The notes: generated by a model not told the origin, from the sequence alone. Shown: positions 6,631 to 16,564, counted from the first letter of the stretch. The stretch is DNA of 55,833 bases from Sphingomonadaceae bacterium (GCA_025359445.1 JANYGB010000047.1:1-55833); one strand, 5' to 3'. Made by a program: numbers and translations.

Positions 6631-8763
6631 TTACGTCAATGGGATCAAGATTTCGACCCGGGTGCCATGTGCGCACGGAACAATTGAAAAGCTGCCTTCA
6701 ATTTGCTCAATTCGGTGGCGCATATTGCTTATGCCATTGCCTGATTGCTGGGCTAAAGTGCTATCCCCCAGTCCGCTGCCATTGTCTTCGACGGAAATAG
6801 TCAGGGCTGTATCGTGCGCATTGATCTTTACCAGCACCCGGTCGGCCCCCGAGTGGCGGATGACGTTGGTTATAATCTCGCGGTGCGAAGACATCAGGCC
6901 TTTGTAGGTTGGGTAAGCGAGTAGCCGGGCGTCGACGGGATCATCAGACAGCGGCCACACCAGACTGATCTTCGCAGCTTCAAGGCGTTCGGCAGTATCA
7001 TGTCGCAGATCGGCCATGACCCGGTCCAGTGCAACCTTCTGGCCGGTCAAACTGCTGATGATTGCCCGGATATCCGCCATCGCCTTGCGCACATCGGTGC
7101 GCACCAGCGCAACATCGCTGCGATGAAGGCTTGTGAGCAATCGCGCGCTCACATCATCATGTAAATCACGCGCGATACGTTGCCGTTCCTCGTCAACGCC
7201 GCGTGCATATTCTTCACGTGCGGCTTCTGCCTGATGCATCTGCGCGACCAGTTCGGTCACCAGCAAAACGTGATCGGCATCGAACAATCGGCGACCGCCG
7301 TCGCGGTAGCGTAACAGCAAGGCGCATTCGTCTGCGGCTGCGGGTATGACTATTTCAACGCCGTCTTTGCGGACCTTGCCTACCTCAATAGGATCGTCGC
7401 AGGTTAAGACTTCGAGCGGGTCGAACAGCCGCACCAGCAAAGCCCGCCACTGGGTGCGCCGGGTTTGTGGCGTGGGAGCATAACCAACCCCTGCTGCGGC
7501 CTTGAAGAGCTCGCTGTCGCTCAGCGCGGGACGCCCAACCATCCAGTGCCAAAGCCATGTCCTTGCCGGAAGATAGAGATAGCCGACCACCAAAAGCGCG
7601 GCGGCAAAGGCAAAACGCCCTTCAACTCCGAGCCAGTAGATCAGCAGCGCATCGACCGCCAGGAGCGCCAGCACGGCCGCCGCCCCGAGAACCAGCCGGT
7701 ATGTCCAGCGGTCGAGCGAGATCAGACGGAAGCGCCCAACCCCAAAAGCGAGACTGCCATAGACAAGGAATATAGGCAGGATCGAAAGGCCGTCACCCGC
7801 GACCAGGTTCATACCCAGCAGCATAGGCGCCGCCATGAACAGGTTAAGGCCGACGATCCCCACAAATATGACGGTTCCAACCCATTTGAGCGTCGCCCGC
7901 CCGATGGGATCGTTGCGGGCAAGCCGCCACTGAGCGAGGGCGATGCACAAAAAGGCGCCGCACTGGACCAGCAATATCGAATAAAAAGTCGAAAGCGTTA
8001 GCCATCCAAGCGCATTGCCAAGGCCGCACAATGCCGCAACCCCGATCAGCGCCAGCGCGTATCGGGGTTTGACCATCTGGCGCGGCTGGCAAAGAAAGAG
8101 CGCCAAGATCCCGGCACCGGAGACATAGGTGCCGAGAAAGTTCAACCCCCACATCAAGCGGAGCAAATTGCTGTCGGCGGTCAGTTCGCGGGCATCGTAA
8201 ACGGCTCCGCTAAACGCTGCAACCATCACCCCGAGGCAGGATATCATGAACATCCGCGCTCCCCAGTCGCGCGGTCGCAGGATGATCAGCCACAGTCCAA
8301 GTAATCCGATCCCCGCACCTTGGGCGAGCAACATCCAGATATCTGGCGATAGCTCGGTGATCCTGCGCGCAACCGGATGCAGCACAACTGTGGTCCACGT
8401 GGCACCTGCCGGAAATGTGAGATTGACTGGCGATGACGCGCCAATTCTGGCGAGTTCGTCGCGCTGAGCGAACCAGAAACGGACGGCCCGCGCCGACCCG
8501 GCGGGCTCGAAGTCCGGGACAAGTTCGCCCGCATTCTGATCGATTTGCCCGGCGCGGCTTGAGAAGGTGATGCGGTCACCCGGCGTGAGCCGCTTGACCT
8601 GTCCGGCTTGAGCGGCGGTCAGCACGATATCCTGGCCAGATGTCGCAAAGCTGACACCGAGGGACGGCATCCGCAGTGCCGTGAAGATCACCAGCGCACA
8701 GATCGCTATCATGGCGTAAGCAGCGAAGAACACTGCACGTCCGGGTGATCGCACTTTGAACAT
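6631..8763 (-). CDS. membrane sensor histidine kinase, HisKA_3 (NarL/FixJ-type)
   Basis: A sensor kinase of about 710 residues. One membrane span near the N-terminus is followed by a segment of roughly 110 residues outside the membrane. It has a PDZ-like feel (LGVSFATSGQDIVL, then RLTPGDRITF). Then come eight or so membrane spans (residues about 140-390), a cytoplasmic linker, a HisKA_3 dimerisation domain with phospho-acceptor His535 (ARDLHDDVSARLL) and a HATPase domain (NVIRHSG, then DNGSGLG, then GNGISNMR). The start is uncertain: ATG at 8763 is used, and a GTG at 8790 is also possible; neither has a strong ribosome site. It follows the response regulator gene by about 60 bases, and the two should form a pair. 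The signal sensed is unknown. Confidence 0.88.
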   Translation of the reverse strand: MFKVRSPGRAVFFAAYAMIAICALVIFTALRMPSLGVSFATSGQDIVLTAAQAGQVKRLTPGDRITFSSRAGQIDQNAGELVPDFEPAGSARAVRFWFAQRDELARIGASSPVNLTFPAGATWTTVVLHPVARRITELSPDIWMLLAQGAGIGLLGLWLIILRPRDWGARMFMISCLGVMVAAFSGAVYDARELTADSNLLRLMWGLNFLGTYVSGAGILALFLCQPRQMVKPRYALALIGVAALCGLGNALGWLTLSTFYSILLVQCGAFLCIALAQWRLARNDPIGRATLKWVGTVIFVGIVGLNLFMAAPMLLGMNLVAGDGLSILPIFLVYGSLAFGVGRFRLISLDRWTYRLVLGAAAVLALLAVDALLIYWLGVEGRFAFAAALLVVGYLYLPARTWLWHWMVGRPALSDSELFKAAAGVGYAPTPQTRRTQWRALLVRLFDPLEVLTCDDPIEVGKVRKDGVEIVIPAAADECALLLRYRDGGRRLFDADHVLLVTELVAQMHQAEAAREEYARGVDEERQRIARDLHDDVSARLLTSLHRSDVALVRTDVRKAMADIRAIISSLTGQKVALDRVMADLRHDTAERLEAAKISLVWPLSDDPVDARLLAYPTYKGLMSSHREIITNVIRHSGADRVLVKINAHDTALTISVEDNGSGLGDSTLAQQSGNGISNMRHRIEQIEGSFSIVPCAHGTRVEILIPLT

Positions 8764-8827
8764 CAAGCAGTTGTAGTGGGTGGGGATCACAAGGCAACGA
8801 CATGGTGGCTTTCACCACCCACCAATG

Positions 8828-9508
8828 TCAGGCCAGACTTCGTTTCGCCGCTTCAAGTGCTGCTTCGGCGCGTGTGGCGATACCGAGCTTGCGATAGATA
8901 TTCTTGACATGCGACGCGACCGTCTGACTGCCGATAGTTAGAATTAGCCCCGCCTCGCTCAACGTCAGTCCACGCCCGATCAGCTGCAAGACCTCGGTTT
9001 CGCGCTCGGTCAATGGGGGTGCGTCGTTTAGAGGTGTTCGCTTCAAGCCGGCATGAATGCGGAACTGATCCAATATCCGCCGGGCAATCGAAGGCGAAAT
9101 CGGTGCCTCCCCGCGCTCGAGGCCGCGCAATTGTGTGACCAGTTCCTCAGCATCGCGGTCCTTGAGCAGATAGCCATGCGCTCCCGCTGCCATTGCATCG
9201 AGCAAGTGGCTGTCGTCGTCGTAGATCGTCGTGACGACGACTTCGACCTCGGGATGTTGCTGCTTGATCTCACGAATCAGCTCAATTCCCGAGCCATCGG
9301 GCAAGCCGAGATCGACCAGCGCCAGAAGACCCAAGTCCGTGGTCACGCGGTTGGCGAACCAGCGCCGGGCAGATTTGAGATCGACTGCGTGATCAATCGC
9401 AATGTCGCCAAAGGCCTGACGGAGAACGTCACTTAGCCAGACGCGCGTTTCGCCAATGTCTTCGACGATGATGGCACTGTGTGCGGTTTTGATTTGGGGG
9501 GCATTCAC
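8828..9508 (-). CDS. NarL/FixJ-family response regulator
   Basis: A 226-residue regulator with an N-terminal receiver domain (IIVEDIGETR acidic patch, phospho-acceptor Asp66 in ALVDLGLPDG, Lys in YLLKDRD) and a C-terminal LuxR-type helix-turn-helix (LTERETEVLQLIGRGL, then SHVKNIYRKLG). It is transcribed ahead of the cognate kinase. A short hairpin (GGTGGT and GCCACC arms around a GAAA loop) lies in the gap between the two genes. Divergently across a 129-bp gap lies the HAF-repeat autotransporter, the obvious candidate target; that link is inference. Confidence 0.92.
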   Translation of the reverse strand: MNAPQIKTAHSAIIVEDIGETRVWLSDVLRQAFGDIAIDHAVDLKSARRWFANRVTTDLGLLALVDLGLPDGSGIELIREIKQQHPEVEVVVTTIYDDDSHLLDAMAAGAHGYLLKDRDAEELVTQLRGLERGEAPISPSIARRILDQFRIHAGLKRTPLNDAPPLTERETEVLQLIGRGLTLSEAGLILTIGSQTVASHVKNIYRKLGIATRAEAALEAAKRSLA

Positions 9509-9637
9509 GTTGCCAATCTAGATCAAATATCGCCGATGGGTATCCCTCGAACAGGGGAGAGACAGTCGGCGTGCGGCGACATAGAGACATGTTCGATTTT
9601 GGGCAGTCTGGCTCTGAAAAAGCAGGAATAATCACAC

Positions 9638-11836
9638 ATGAATAAGTTTGGCCGGACAGTCTTGCTTGCATCTGCGGCGGCAATTGCATTGCCAGAGATC
9701 GCTTTTGCGCAAACCGGCGTTTCGCTGCTCGGCGCGCTGCCCGGTGCGCCATTGAACAGTAGCGGCGGCGCAGTTGGTGTCAGCGCCGACGGCACCGTCG
9801 CAGTAGGAAGGTCGGTGACGTCCGACGTCACGTCGAATGTGGCGTGGCGCTGGACGGCTGCGGGCGGCATGGTCAGCCTTGGTTTCTTACCAGGTGACGA
9901 CAACAGCGAAGCTCACGCTGTCTCTGGCGATGGCAACGTCGTGGTCGGCGATTCGCTCAACAACGCCTTTTTCCGGGCCAACACAGCCAGCCAGCCCTAT
10001 CATGCCTATCGCTGGACCCAGGCGACCGGCATGGTCGATCTCGGCCTGCTGCCGGGCGATACCGGTTCCCATGCCAATGCGGCATCGTTCGACGGCAGCG
10101 TGGTGGTCGGCAATTCGGGGACACTATCCACCTCACATGCATGGCGTTGGACGCAAACCGGCGGCTTGACCATGATTGCGTCCAACGCACAAACGGCGAC
10201 TGGCGAATCTAGCGACGGCACTGTCGTCGTCGGCAAGGCATCCTATAGTCCGGGCTACACCCGCGCCTATCGCTGGACGGCGGCGGGCGGCTTGGTCAAT
10301 ATCGGGACGCTCGGAGGCGATCCCAACAGCATTTTCAATAGCAGCTTTGCCACCGGCGTCTCGGGTGACGGAACGACGGTGATCGGCAACGGGAATATCG
10401 GCACCCACATCGAGGCTTGGCGCTGGACGCAGGCAACCGGTATGGTCAGCCTCAGCGCGCCGGGCTCCAGCAATTCGAGCTTCGACGCCACCGCCAGCAG
10501 CAACGCGGTCGGAGTAAACGCCGATGGAACCGTGGTCGTTTTCAACGTCAATTGCGGGGTGATCTGTACTGGGGCCTATCGCTGGCAGAAAGATAGTTCA
10601 ACCAACACTTCCGGCGGCACTGCACTGCTCATCAAGGATTGGCTGGCGGCAGGCGGCGTGAGCACGACCGGTTGGACATTTACAAGCGTAGGCGGCGTCA
10701 ATGGCAACGGTAATGTCGTCGTTGGCGGCGGCACGTTCAACGGTTTAACGCAGGCGTATATTGCACGTGTCGGTCCGGCAACGACGCCGCCTCCTACCCC
10801 CACGCCAACTCCCACGCCGACGCCGACCCCAACCCCGACTCCAACGCCAACGCCGACACCGGCTCCCACTCCGACCCCGACCCCCGGCAATGGCGTGGTC
10901 GGGTTGACTGACCTAGCGATCAGTCTCGCTAAAACCCGCCAGTCGGTGACGCATGTCGGGAGTTTGATCGGATTGAGTCTGGATGGCGCCCATCATAATA
11001 TCCTAATGGATTCGCCGACTTTGGATGCAACGGGATGCCTTTGGGTGACCGCCGATGGCGCTGGTCTGCACCGCGATGGCAACGGCCACCTTGGCGCTAT
11101 CGAGATAGGCGCGTGCCATAACCTTGGCAAAAGCGTGCGGATCGGCGCTGCCGTAGGCACCAGCGGTGTACGGCAGCAGCAGCCGTTTGGCGGCAGGAAC
11201 AGGCTTGATGGCACGTATGTTCTGGGCGAAGCCGACTGGGCAATTCCCAATACAAGGATCGTGGTGTCCGTGCTTGGGCTGTACGGGCGCTGGAATGCCT
11301 CGCTGATCCGGGGTTATGGGACCGCCGGGTCCACACCGTCTTCGGGCCAGGCCCGCGTCACCGGATACAGTCTGCGCGGCAGGCTGGACTGGCAAGATGC
11401 CTTCAGTCTCGGCGCGGTCAGGTTCAGTCCCTCCGTCTCGTACACCAGTACTACCAGCCGGATGGATGCCTATCAGGAAACCGGCGGCAACGCCCCTGCC
11501 TTGTTCGGAGCACACCGCCATACCCAAAGCGAAGTCCGCACGACGCTGACAGCGGGTTATGATCTGAGCAAAAGCACCCTGCTCCGTTTCAACCTCGAGT
11601 ATGTCCACCGGTTTGACCGCGATTCTGGATCATTCGTCGTCGCCAATGTTCTGGGCGTCATCAATGTGGCCAATACGTTCGCGGGTCTTCGAACGAATCA
11701 GGACTGGGGCCGGGTCGGCTTCGATCTCGATCATCGGTTGAGCAAGAATAGCCTGATCTCGCTTTCCGGCCATGCCTCGTCCGTCGGACAGGACCCTGAC
11801 TATAGCGCGGCAGTCGGTTTCAAGCTGCTGTTTTGA
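9638..11836 (+). CDS. HAF-repeat autotransporter with Pro-Thr linker
   Basis: A 732-residue outer-membrane autotransporter. A signal peptide (residues 1-25, cut after AFA) is followed by about seven HAF-type repeats built on VSADGTVAVG, WRWTAAGGMVSLG and close variants (residues about 30-375). A low-complexity Pro-Thr linker of about 30 residues follows (about 385-416). The C-terminal autotransporter beta-barrel covers roughly the last 290 residues and ends in GFKLLF with the terminal Phe typical of outer-membrane proteins. HAF repeats are predicted to fold as a beta-propeller or similar surface module with unknown ligand. The ATG at 9638 has AGCAGGA upstream. It is divergent from a two-component pair that may control it. 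Confidence 0.9.
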   Translation: MNKFGRTVLLASAAAIALPEIAFAQTGVSLLGALPGAPLNSSGGAVGVSADGTVAVGRSVTSDVTSNVAWRWTAAGGMVSLGFLPGDDNSEAHAVSGDGNVVVGDSLNNAFFRANTASQPYHAYRWTQATGMVDLGLLPGDTGSHANAASFDGSVVVGNSGTLSTSHAWRWTQTGGLTMIASNAQTATGESSDGTVVVGKASYSPGYTRAYRWTAAGGLVNIGTLGGDPNSIFNSSFATGVSGDGTTVIGNGNIGTHIEAWRWTQATGMVSLSAPGSSNSSFDATASSNAVGVNADGTVVVFNVNCGVICTGAYRWQKDSSTNTSGGTALLIKDWLAAGGVSTTGWTFTSVGGVNGNGNVVVGGGTFNGLTQAYIARVGPATTPPPTPTPTPTPTPTPTPTPTPTPTPAPTPTPTPGNGVVGLTDLAISLAKTRQSVTHVGSLIGLSLDGAHHNILMDSPTLDATGCLWVTADGAGLHRDGNGHLGAIEIGACHNLGKSVRIGAAVGTSGVRQQQPFGGRNRLDGTYVLGEADWAIPNTRIVVSVLGLYGRWNASLIRGYGTAGSTPSSGQARVTGYSLRGRLDWQDAFSLGAVRFSPSVSYTSTTSRMDAYQETGGNAPALFGAHRHTQSEVRTTLTAGYDLSKSTLLRFNLEYVHRFDRDSGSFVVANVLGVINVANTFAGLRTNQDWGRVGFDLDHRLSKNSLISLSGHASSVGQDPDYSAAVGFKLLF

Positions 11837-11894
11837 CGAAGAACAATTCGGCCATTGGCCATCATTGTCCGTAACCGAGCCAAAGGAGAACGAC

Positions 11895-12878
11895 ATGCGT
11901 ACCCGTTCCATAATTGTTGCCGGACTACTCGTTGCGATGGGGTTGCCTGCGGCGGCGCAACAGATCGAGCATGGGGTCACCGTCCAGCATGGCTGGTTTA
12001 ACTCTCGCACTGCAATCGAGCCGATCCAGGTCAAGAACCTCAACGGCAGCCAGATCAAGGGCATGCAGCGGGTCGCGATCAGCGTGTTTAACGTGGAGTT
12101 TCCCGACGAATTCCACCTGGAGGCAAAGAGCTCAGGCACGGCAGGCTCGATGGGGAGCGCCTATTCTGCTAACTTGACCACGCATCTCGTCGGAATGGAT
12201 CTGGCGTCACGGCAACGGATTGCTGATGCGGCCTACGCCGATTTTGTCGAGGAGCTGAAAGCAGCCGGTTTCGAGGTTATTGACCATCCTGCACTGCTTG
12301 CCGCAGCACCTGAAATTTCCACCTGGACCAGTGCGCCAAACGGATGGCAAGGCCGCTTCGGCACCTATCTGGCCCCCACGGGTATGGCAGTTTACCCCAT
12401 GTCCGGCGACACCAAGAAGCGCCAAAACTCGGGCATGTTTCGCCAGATGAACCTTTTGGTGAATATGGCGGCAACATCGCAGGCCTACAAGCGCTCGGCC
12501 TATGTTGCCCGCGATGCCAATACCTATGTTCTCGCCGTGTCAATCGTCGTCGATTACGGGGTTTACAGCACTTCGGGAGATCGGCGCGGGTTTGGAAAAC
12601 GCGTGTCGGCCGGGTTTGAGAAAGGCGCAGCGGTTGCTGCCGGAACCCTGATCGATCCGGCTACTACGGTGCGCGTGTGGAACACGCACTCAGGCGGGTT
12701 CCCGACGTTGCTCACACTTCAGCAACCGGTGATTTCGGATGCCGACATCGGCCCTGATACCGGCACTCCCGGCGACTGGACAATCACCACCACGCCAAAA
12801 TTATTTATGCCGCCGGCCCTTGATGTCATCAAGCGTGCCAACGGTGCGATTGTCTCTACGTTGGTCGCCGGTCGATGA
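11895..12878 (+). CDS. secreted protein of unknown function
   Basis: A 327-residue protein with a clean signal peptide (cut after AAAQQ, about residue 22). The ATG at 11895 is chosen for AAAGGAG just upstream; an in-frame start at 11772 would run back into the autotransporter gene. The body contains an alpha/beta section with a glycosylase-free, enzyme-motif-free composition, a basic stretch (DTKKRQNSG), and a strand-rich C-terminal half (VLAVSIVVDYGVYS). I do not recognise a family. It begins 58 bases after the autotransporter in the same direction and may be cotranscribed, which suggests an envelope role. Confidence 0.8.
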   Translation: MRTRSIIVAGLLVAMGLPAAAQQIEHGVTVQHGWFNSRTAIEPIQVKNLNGSQIKGMQRVAISVFNVEFPDEFHLEAKSSGTAGSMGSAYSANLTTHLVGMDLASRQRIADAAYADFVEELKAAGFEVIDHPALLAAAPEISTWTSAPNGWQGRFGTYLAPTGMAVYPMSGDTKKRQNSGMFRQMNLLVNMAATSQAYKRSAYVARDANTYVLAVSIVVDYGVYSTSGDRRGFGKRVSAGFEKGAAVAAGTLIDPATTVRVWNTHSGGFPTLLTLQQPVISDADIGPDTGTPGDWTITTTPKLFMPPALDVIKRANGAIVSTLVAGR

Positions 12879-13061
12879 TCGGCGGCTGTGAAACGAATGG
12901 TTACTTGTCGGGCCGCTTCGATTTGCGAGGCGGTCGGCACGATGTCGGTTGAAGCTTCCGAGCCCAATCGCATCGCGGCCATGTTGTCCGCGTATTAAGC
13001 GAGCGTTAAAACTTACCAACCGCGCCAGCCTTGAAGCTACACCAACCAAAAGGACGATAAA

Positions 13062-13442
13062 ATGACACGATTTGTTAAGTTGGCCATCGTCAGCGCCGCT
13101 TTCGGCATAGCCGCACTCTCTCCAACTGTCGCCTTCGCCAATAGTGGTTACATGACTTGCCTGCTGCATCGACCGACTACTGACCATGGTGGATCGCGCA
13201 CCTATTTTACTTACCCTTTTCAAGCTGACAGTTCAGTCGAGGACGCTATGACGGCGAAATTTCAGGCAGTAGCCATTGATTCCGGTATGCTGAATGCGAC
13301 CGACCAAACAATCGGAGGATGTCATTGGGAAGCCACAAAAAAGCAGGCATTTGCCGTCGCAAAGGGCTTTCTGGCAAAATATCCGGGCAACGAATTCGAT
13401 TTCAGCCACGCAATGGAAGTAGCGCTCAGTAGCGGGCGTTGA
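13062..13442 (+). CDS. small secreted protein, unknown function
   Basis: A 126-residue protein with a signal peptide (cut after VAFA, about residue 26). The mature part is about 100 residues with two cysteines (in MTCLLH and GGCHWE) that could form a disulfide. AAAAGGA sits upstream of the ATG. No family recognised. It is followed by a hairpin terminator, so it appears to be its own transcription unit or the end of the preceding one. Confidence 0.72.
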   Translation: MTRFVKLAIVSAAFGIAALSPTVAFANSGYMTCLLHRPTTDHGGSRTYFTYPFQADSSVEDAMTAKFQAVAIDSGMLNATDQTIGGCHWEATKKQAFAVAKGFLAKYPGNEFDFSHAMEVALSSGR

Positions 13443-13463
13443 GTGTTGGATCAGAGCTGACAT

Positions 13464-13500
13464 CGGCCTCAAAATTCGAGGCCGAGTACTGCTGATTTTT
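13464..13500 (+). terminator. rho-independent-type terminator
   Basis: Perfect 7-bp stem CGGCCTC/GAGGCCG (13464-13470 and 13478-13484) around a 7-base loop, followed after ten bases by a T run at 13496-13500. It lies just behind the 126-residue secreted protein gene. The gap between stem and T run is longer than ideal. Confidence 0.5.
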
Positions 13501-13542
13501 CTGCCGCTTGCCTCTACAAGTGGATAAACACAGGAGTTATCG

Positions 13543-14883
13543 ATGCCCTGCTTTAAACAACCATCCCGCATGTTTACTACCTTTGGCCTGTTCACCCTTG
13601 CCATCGCTTCTTCGGTCGTGTCAGCGCAGGCGGACCCTGCCAGCGACGAAGCCACTCGTCAGAGCATGATGGCCGATATGCGGGCGAGCGCGGCTGCAAA
13701 TGATCGGGCCAATTTCGATAGCCAGCAGCGCCAGCAGGCTGACGCCGCGCGGTACAGCGGCAGCGGCGCAAATTCGGGGACGACAAGTGGCGGCGGCGGA
13801 TCTTCGACGAGCGGCAGCGGCGCAGGCTCAGGCGGCTATCGGGCGGAAGGACCGCGCAGTATTGTATCCAGCTACACATTTACTGTCCACCGTCAGGAAA
13901 GTCCCGCCGCGCTTATAAGCCGACTTGAGTCCGAAGCCGCTGCGGGCAACGCACTTTCCGCGTTCAATCTCGGCCGCATACTTTACACCGGCTTCGACGG
14001 CATCCCGCGCAACGACGCGACCGCCCGGCGTTGGTTCGGGGAAGCAGCGCGACTGGGCCATCCAGGCGCGCAATCGCAGTTCGGTCACATGTTGCACGAT
14101 GGCATTGGCGGGCCCACCGACGCTGCAGGCTCGCTCAACTGGCTCAAGAAATCAGCAGATCAGGACGATAGCTACGGACAGGCGCTTTACGGCTTTTACA
14201 CAATCTCGGCAGTCGTGGGTGATGCTCAGGCGCCTGAGGCGGTTGGCTACCTGACTCGGGCAGCCGACAAGGGAGAACTTGTCGCACAGGCAACGCTCGG
14301 CACGGTCGTCTATGCTCTGGGCGTTGGTGCTGCTGCCGACAAAACCCTCTCAGCCCACTACAGCGCACTAGCTGCCGCACAAGGACATGCCGGATCGCAG
14401 GTCCAGCTGGCGCGGCTGTTGCTGACCGGCCACGGCGTCGCGATGGACGAAGCAGCTGGAGTGAGCTGGCTTCGCAAAGCTGCCGCACAGAACGATAGCG
14501 AGGCGATGACATTGCTCGGTCAACTTGCATTTACCGGCAAGGAAATGGCGCAGGACAATGCCGCGGGCGCGATGTGGTTCAAGCGCGCTGCCGACGCGGG
14601 CAATCCCGCAGCGGCCGGCCAATGGGCACAGCTTTTGCTGGGAGGCGATTACGGCGTTGCCAGGGACGAAGCGGAGGGCGCTCGTTACGCGCTTATTTCG
14701 GCGGAGAAGGGCGATGCCAACGGCCAGATGACGCTGGCGCGCTGCTACTATAACGGCAACGGCGTTCCGGTTGATATGGGCCAAGCACTCTTTTGGTTCC
14801 GCAAGGCGGCAGCGCAAGGTGACGTCGGTGGCCAGCAGGCTCTCAGCGACCCGAAGATGGTCGAAGCGGCACGCCGACAATGA
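13543..14883 (+). CDS. secreted Sel1-repeat (TPR-like) protein
   Basis: A 446-residue protein with a signal peptide (cut after VSAQA, about residue 30). A Gly/Ser-rich low-complexity stretch follows (residues about 70-105). Then come about eight Sel1-like helical repeats from residue 130 to the end (AFNLGRILYTGFDG, ARRWFGEAARLG, and repeated GVAMDEAAGVSWLRKAA-type units). Sel1 repeats form a solenoid for protein-protein contacts; in alphaproteobacteria many such proteins act in envelope signalling or polysaccharide control. CAGGAG lies upstream of the ATG. No catalytic domain is attached, so a scaffold role is likely. The following gap, 14884-15111, contains only a weak 7-bp hairpin (14889-14918). 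Confidence 0.85.
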   Translation: MPCFKQPSRMFTTFGLFTLAIASSVVSAQADPASDEATRQSMMADMRASAAANDRANFDSQQRQQADAARYSGSGANSGTTSGGGGSSTSGSGAGSGGYRAEGPRSIVSSYTFTVHRQESPAALISRLESEAAAGNALSAFNLGRILYTGFDGIPRNDATARRWFGEAARLGHPGAQSQFGHMLHDGIGGPTDAAGSLNWLKKSADQDDSYGQALYGFYTISAVVGDAQAPEAVGYLTRAADKGELVAQATLGTVVYALGVGAAADKTLSAHYSALAAAQGHAGSQVQLARLLLTGHGVAMDEAAGVSWLRKAAAQNDSEAMTLLGQLAFTGKEMAQDNAAGAMWFKRAADAGNPAAAGQWAQLLLGGDYGVARDEAEGARYALISAEKGDANGQMTLARCYYNGNGVPVDMGQALFWFRKAAAQGDVGGQQALSDPKMVEAARRQ

Positions 14884-15111
14884 GAGAATGGCGAGTGCTT
14901 GGCCGACGGGCCTCGCCACTCCCGGATTTGCATTGCACCCGTTTGGGCTGAAACTCCTCCAATCCGAACCAAGGTTGCGCTCGACACACACTTGTCGATA
15001 TCGGCGACCGAAAACAGGCCCGGAGTTGCCCCAAACAATCGCGGATTACATATCAAATTGTACCAAATGGCATGTCGCAAGGTTCGAGTTGCGTCATGAC
15101 CAAAGCGGTGG

Positions 15112-15498
15112 CTAACTTAAGCATTTAGCGGCCAGATCTTTCATCGGCTTAAGCGGCTTTTGCGAAAGTGCGCTGGCTTCCGCGACCTGAGAAGCGGCAG
15201 TGGCTTTGCCATAACGGTGCTCCAAAGCGTTGGCTGTATCTGTCAATTTTTGAGATTGCGCCTCCATCGGCGCAAGAAATGCATCGAGTGACTCGGGCGA
15301 AGTAGAGGCACTTTGCCCTCGCGTTCGCATGGTCTTTACGTTCTCAAGAGTAATTGCCGCGCTGTTATGAAACGCAAGACCAAGCATCGCACAATTGCCT
15401 GGCGTCGCCGCCAGGACGCCAGGAACCACCTCGGAATAGGCGGCGGTGGCGGCCGAGCCGATAAGCAAGCTGCAGAGGGCAAGGTGTAGTTTGATCAT
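15112..15498 (-). CDS. small secreted protein, unknown function
   Basis: A 128-residue protein with a signal peptide (cut near ATAAYSE, residue 22). The mature part is helical, with two cysteines (GNCAML and AAKCLS) near its ends that could be bonded. CGGAGA is well placed upstream of the ATG at 15498. I do not recognise a family. It stands alone on the minus strand between the Sel1 gene and the DxDxDG-loop gene. Confidence 0.65.
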   Translation of the reverse strand: MIKLHLALCSLLIGSAATAAYSEVVPGVLAATPGNCAMLGLAFHNSAAITLENVKTMRTRGQSASTSPESLDAFLAPMEAQSQKLTDTANALEHRYGKATAASQVAEASALSQKPLKPMKDLAAKCLS

Positions 15499-15594
15499 AC
15501 GAAATCTCCGTTGGTTAAACTTATTGCGAGATCATTCGCCTCAGGCCATCCTATCAACATGCAATAGTCGTTTGGATCCCATTAGTGAGGAATC

Positions 15595-16527
15595 TTATTG
15601 AGCCACGATCTCCAGTTTTTTGGTCGCGGCATTCCAGATCATCGGTGTTTGAGTGCACACTTCTGCGTCAACTGTCAGGCCGCCGCAAGTCTCTGTCTGA
15701 TTGACCCTGGCAACGGACAAAGGCTTTGTCCTCAATGACAAACTGTAAAAACCACCGGACGCCGCAATGATAGGATCCAGCGCGTTTCCAGCCGTTACAA
15801 ACAATTCCTGTTGAAGTTTATACTCGCCAGGGTTGTCGCACGCAGCGATAGTGAGCGACCAATCGCGCAGGCCATCGCCGTCAATGTCGGGAATGGAGGC
15901 CGGCAAGCTTACTTCATCACTCGCGTAGTTGGTGTTGCATTTTGCACTCGCCGCTAGCGACGCGGTCATCACGTTTATCGGCACATCAGGGCGGGTTAAC
16001 GGGATCGGGTCGATGAGGCGCACGATGCTATTGCCGCTGGGTGTGGCGCGCTCCTCCATCCTTCCTGTTGTGCCGTCCCAGGCAAAGCTTGCGGGGCATG
16101 CTGAAGCCCCAAAGGTGCCGCAATTGCCGCCATGAAAATCAAAGTCAAACACGGTCTCTCCATTGCGATGGGCGATAGTATATTCGCGCACCATCACATT
16201 CCAGACCCGGACCGGGTGACCGCCTTTCGTGCCGCGCCATATCTCGAAATTGCAACCGCCGGTGCCGCACCAATGTGTGTTTATCACTTCATTATAGTCA
16301 ACCAAGTAGTCTGGGATGCCGTCACGGTCGATGTCGGCGATCTTGACCGCTCGCGCCAACCGGGCCGGCGTCAACCGGTCATCAGCTTCCGATTTTTCCT
16401 TGCCAACGATACGCGCTACATAGAGCCGTTCGCCTCTGAGCGGGGGCGCAGATTGCCTTGCCTTGGCATCTGCGGTACCAATGACGCACCCCATTAGTAA
16501 AATACCAATAATTACGATCCGTATCAT
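15595..16527 (-). CDS. secreted protein with two DxDxDG calcium-type loops
   Basis: A 310-residue exported protein. A hydrophobic N-terminal segment (MIRIVIIGILLMG) carries a Cys that could be a lipoprotein site (MGCV). Two DxDxDG loops are seen, DIDRDGIPDYLVDY near residue 65 and DIDGDGLRDWSL near residue 220, of the kind found in FG-GAP/VCBS and dockerin-like calcium sites. Several cysteines (THWCGTGGC, GNCGTFGASACP) suggest disulfides. The ATG at 16527 is preferred over a TTG four codons earlier because AGGGG precedes it. No enzymatic motif is seen. The 53-residue membrane protein lies 37 bases upstream in the same direction. Confidence 0.75.
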   Translation of the reverse strand: MIRIVIIGILLMGCVIGTADAKARQSAPPLRGERLYVARIVGKEKSEADDRLTPARLARAVKIADIDRDGIPDYLVDYNEVINTHWCGTGGCNFEIWRGTKGGHPVRVWNVMVREYTIAHRNGETVFDFDFHGGNCGTFGASACPASFAWDGTTGRMEERATPSGNSIVRLIDPIPLTRPDVPINVMTASLAASAKCNTNYASDEVSLPASIPDIDGDGLRDWSLTIAACDNPGEYKLQQELFVTAGNALDPIIAASGGFYSLSLRTKPLSVARVNQTETCGGLTVDAEVCTQTPMIWNAATKKLEIVAQ

Positions 16528-16564
16528 GCCCCTACCCAATCAAATTCAGCCATAGCTTGTCCTG

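Noticed and set aside
10790..10885. CRISPR-like or tandem DNA repeat
   Set aside because: It is a degenerate Pro-Thr codon repeat in frame inside the autotransporter linker.
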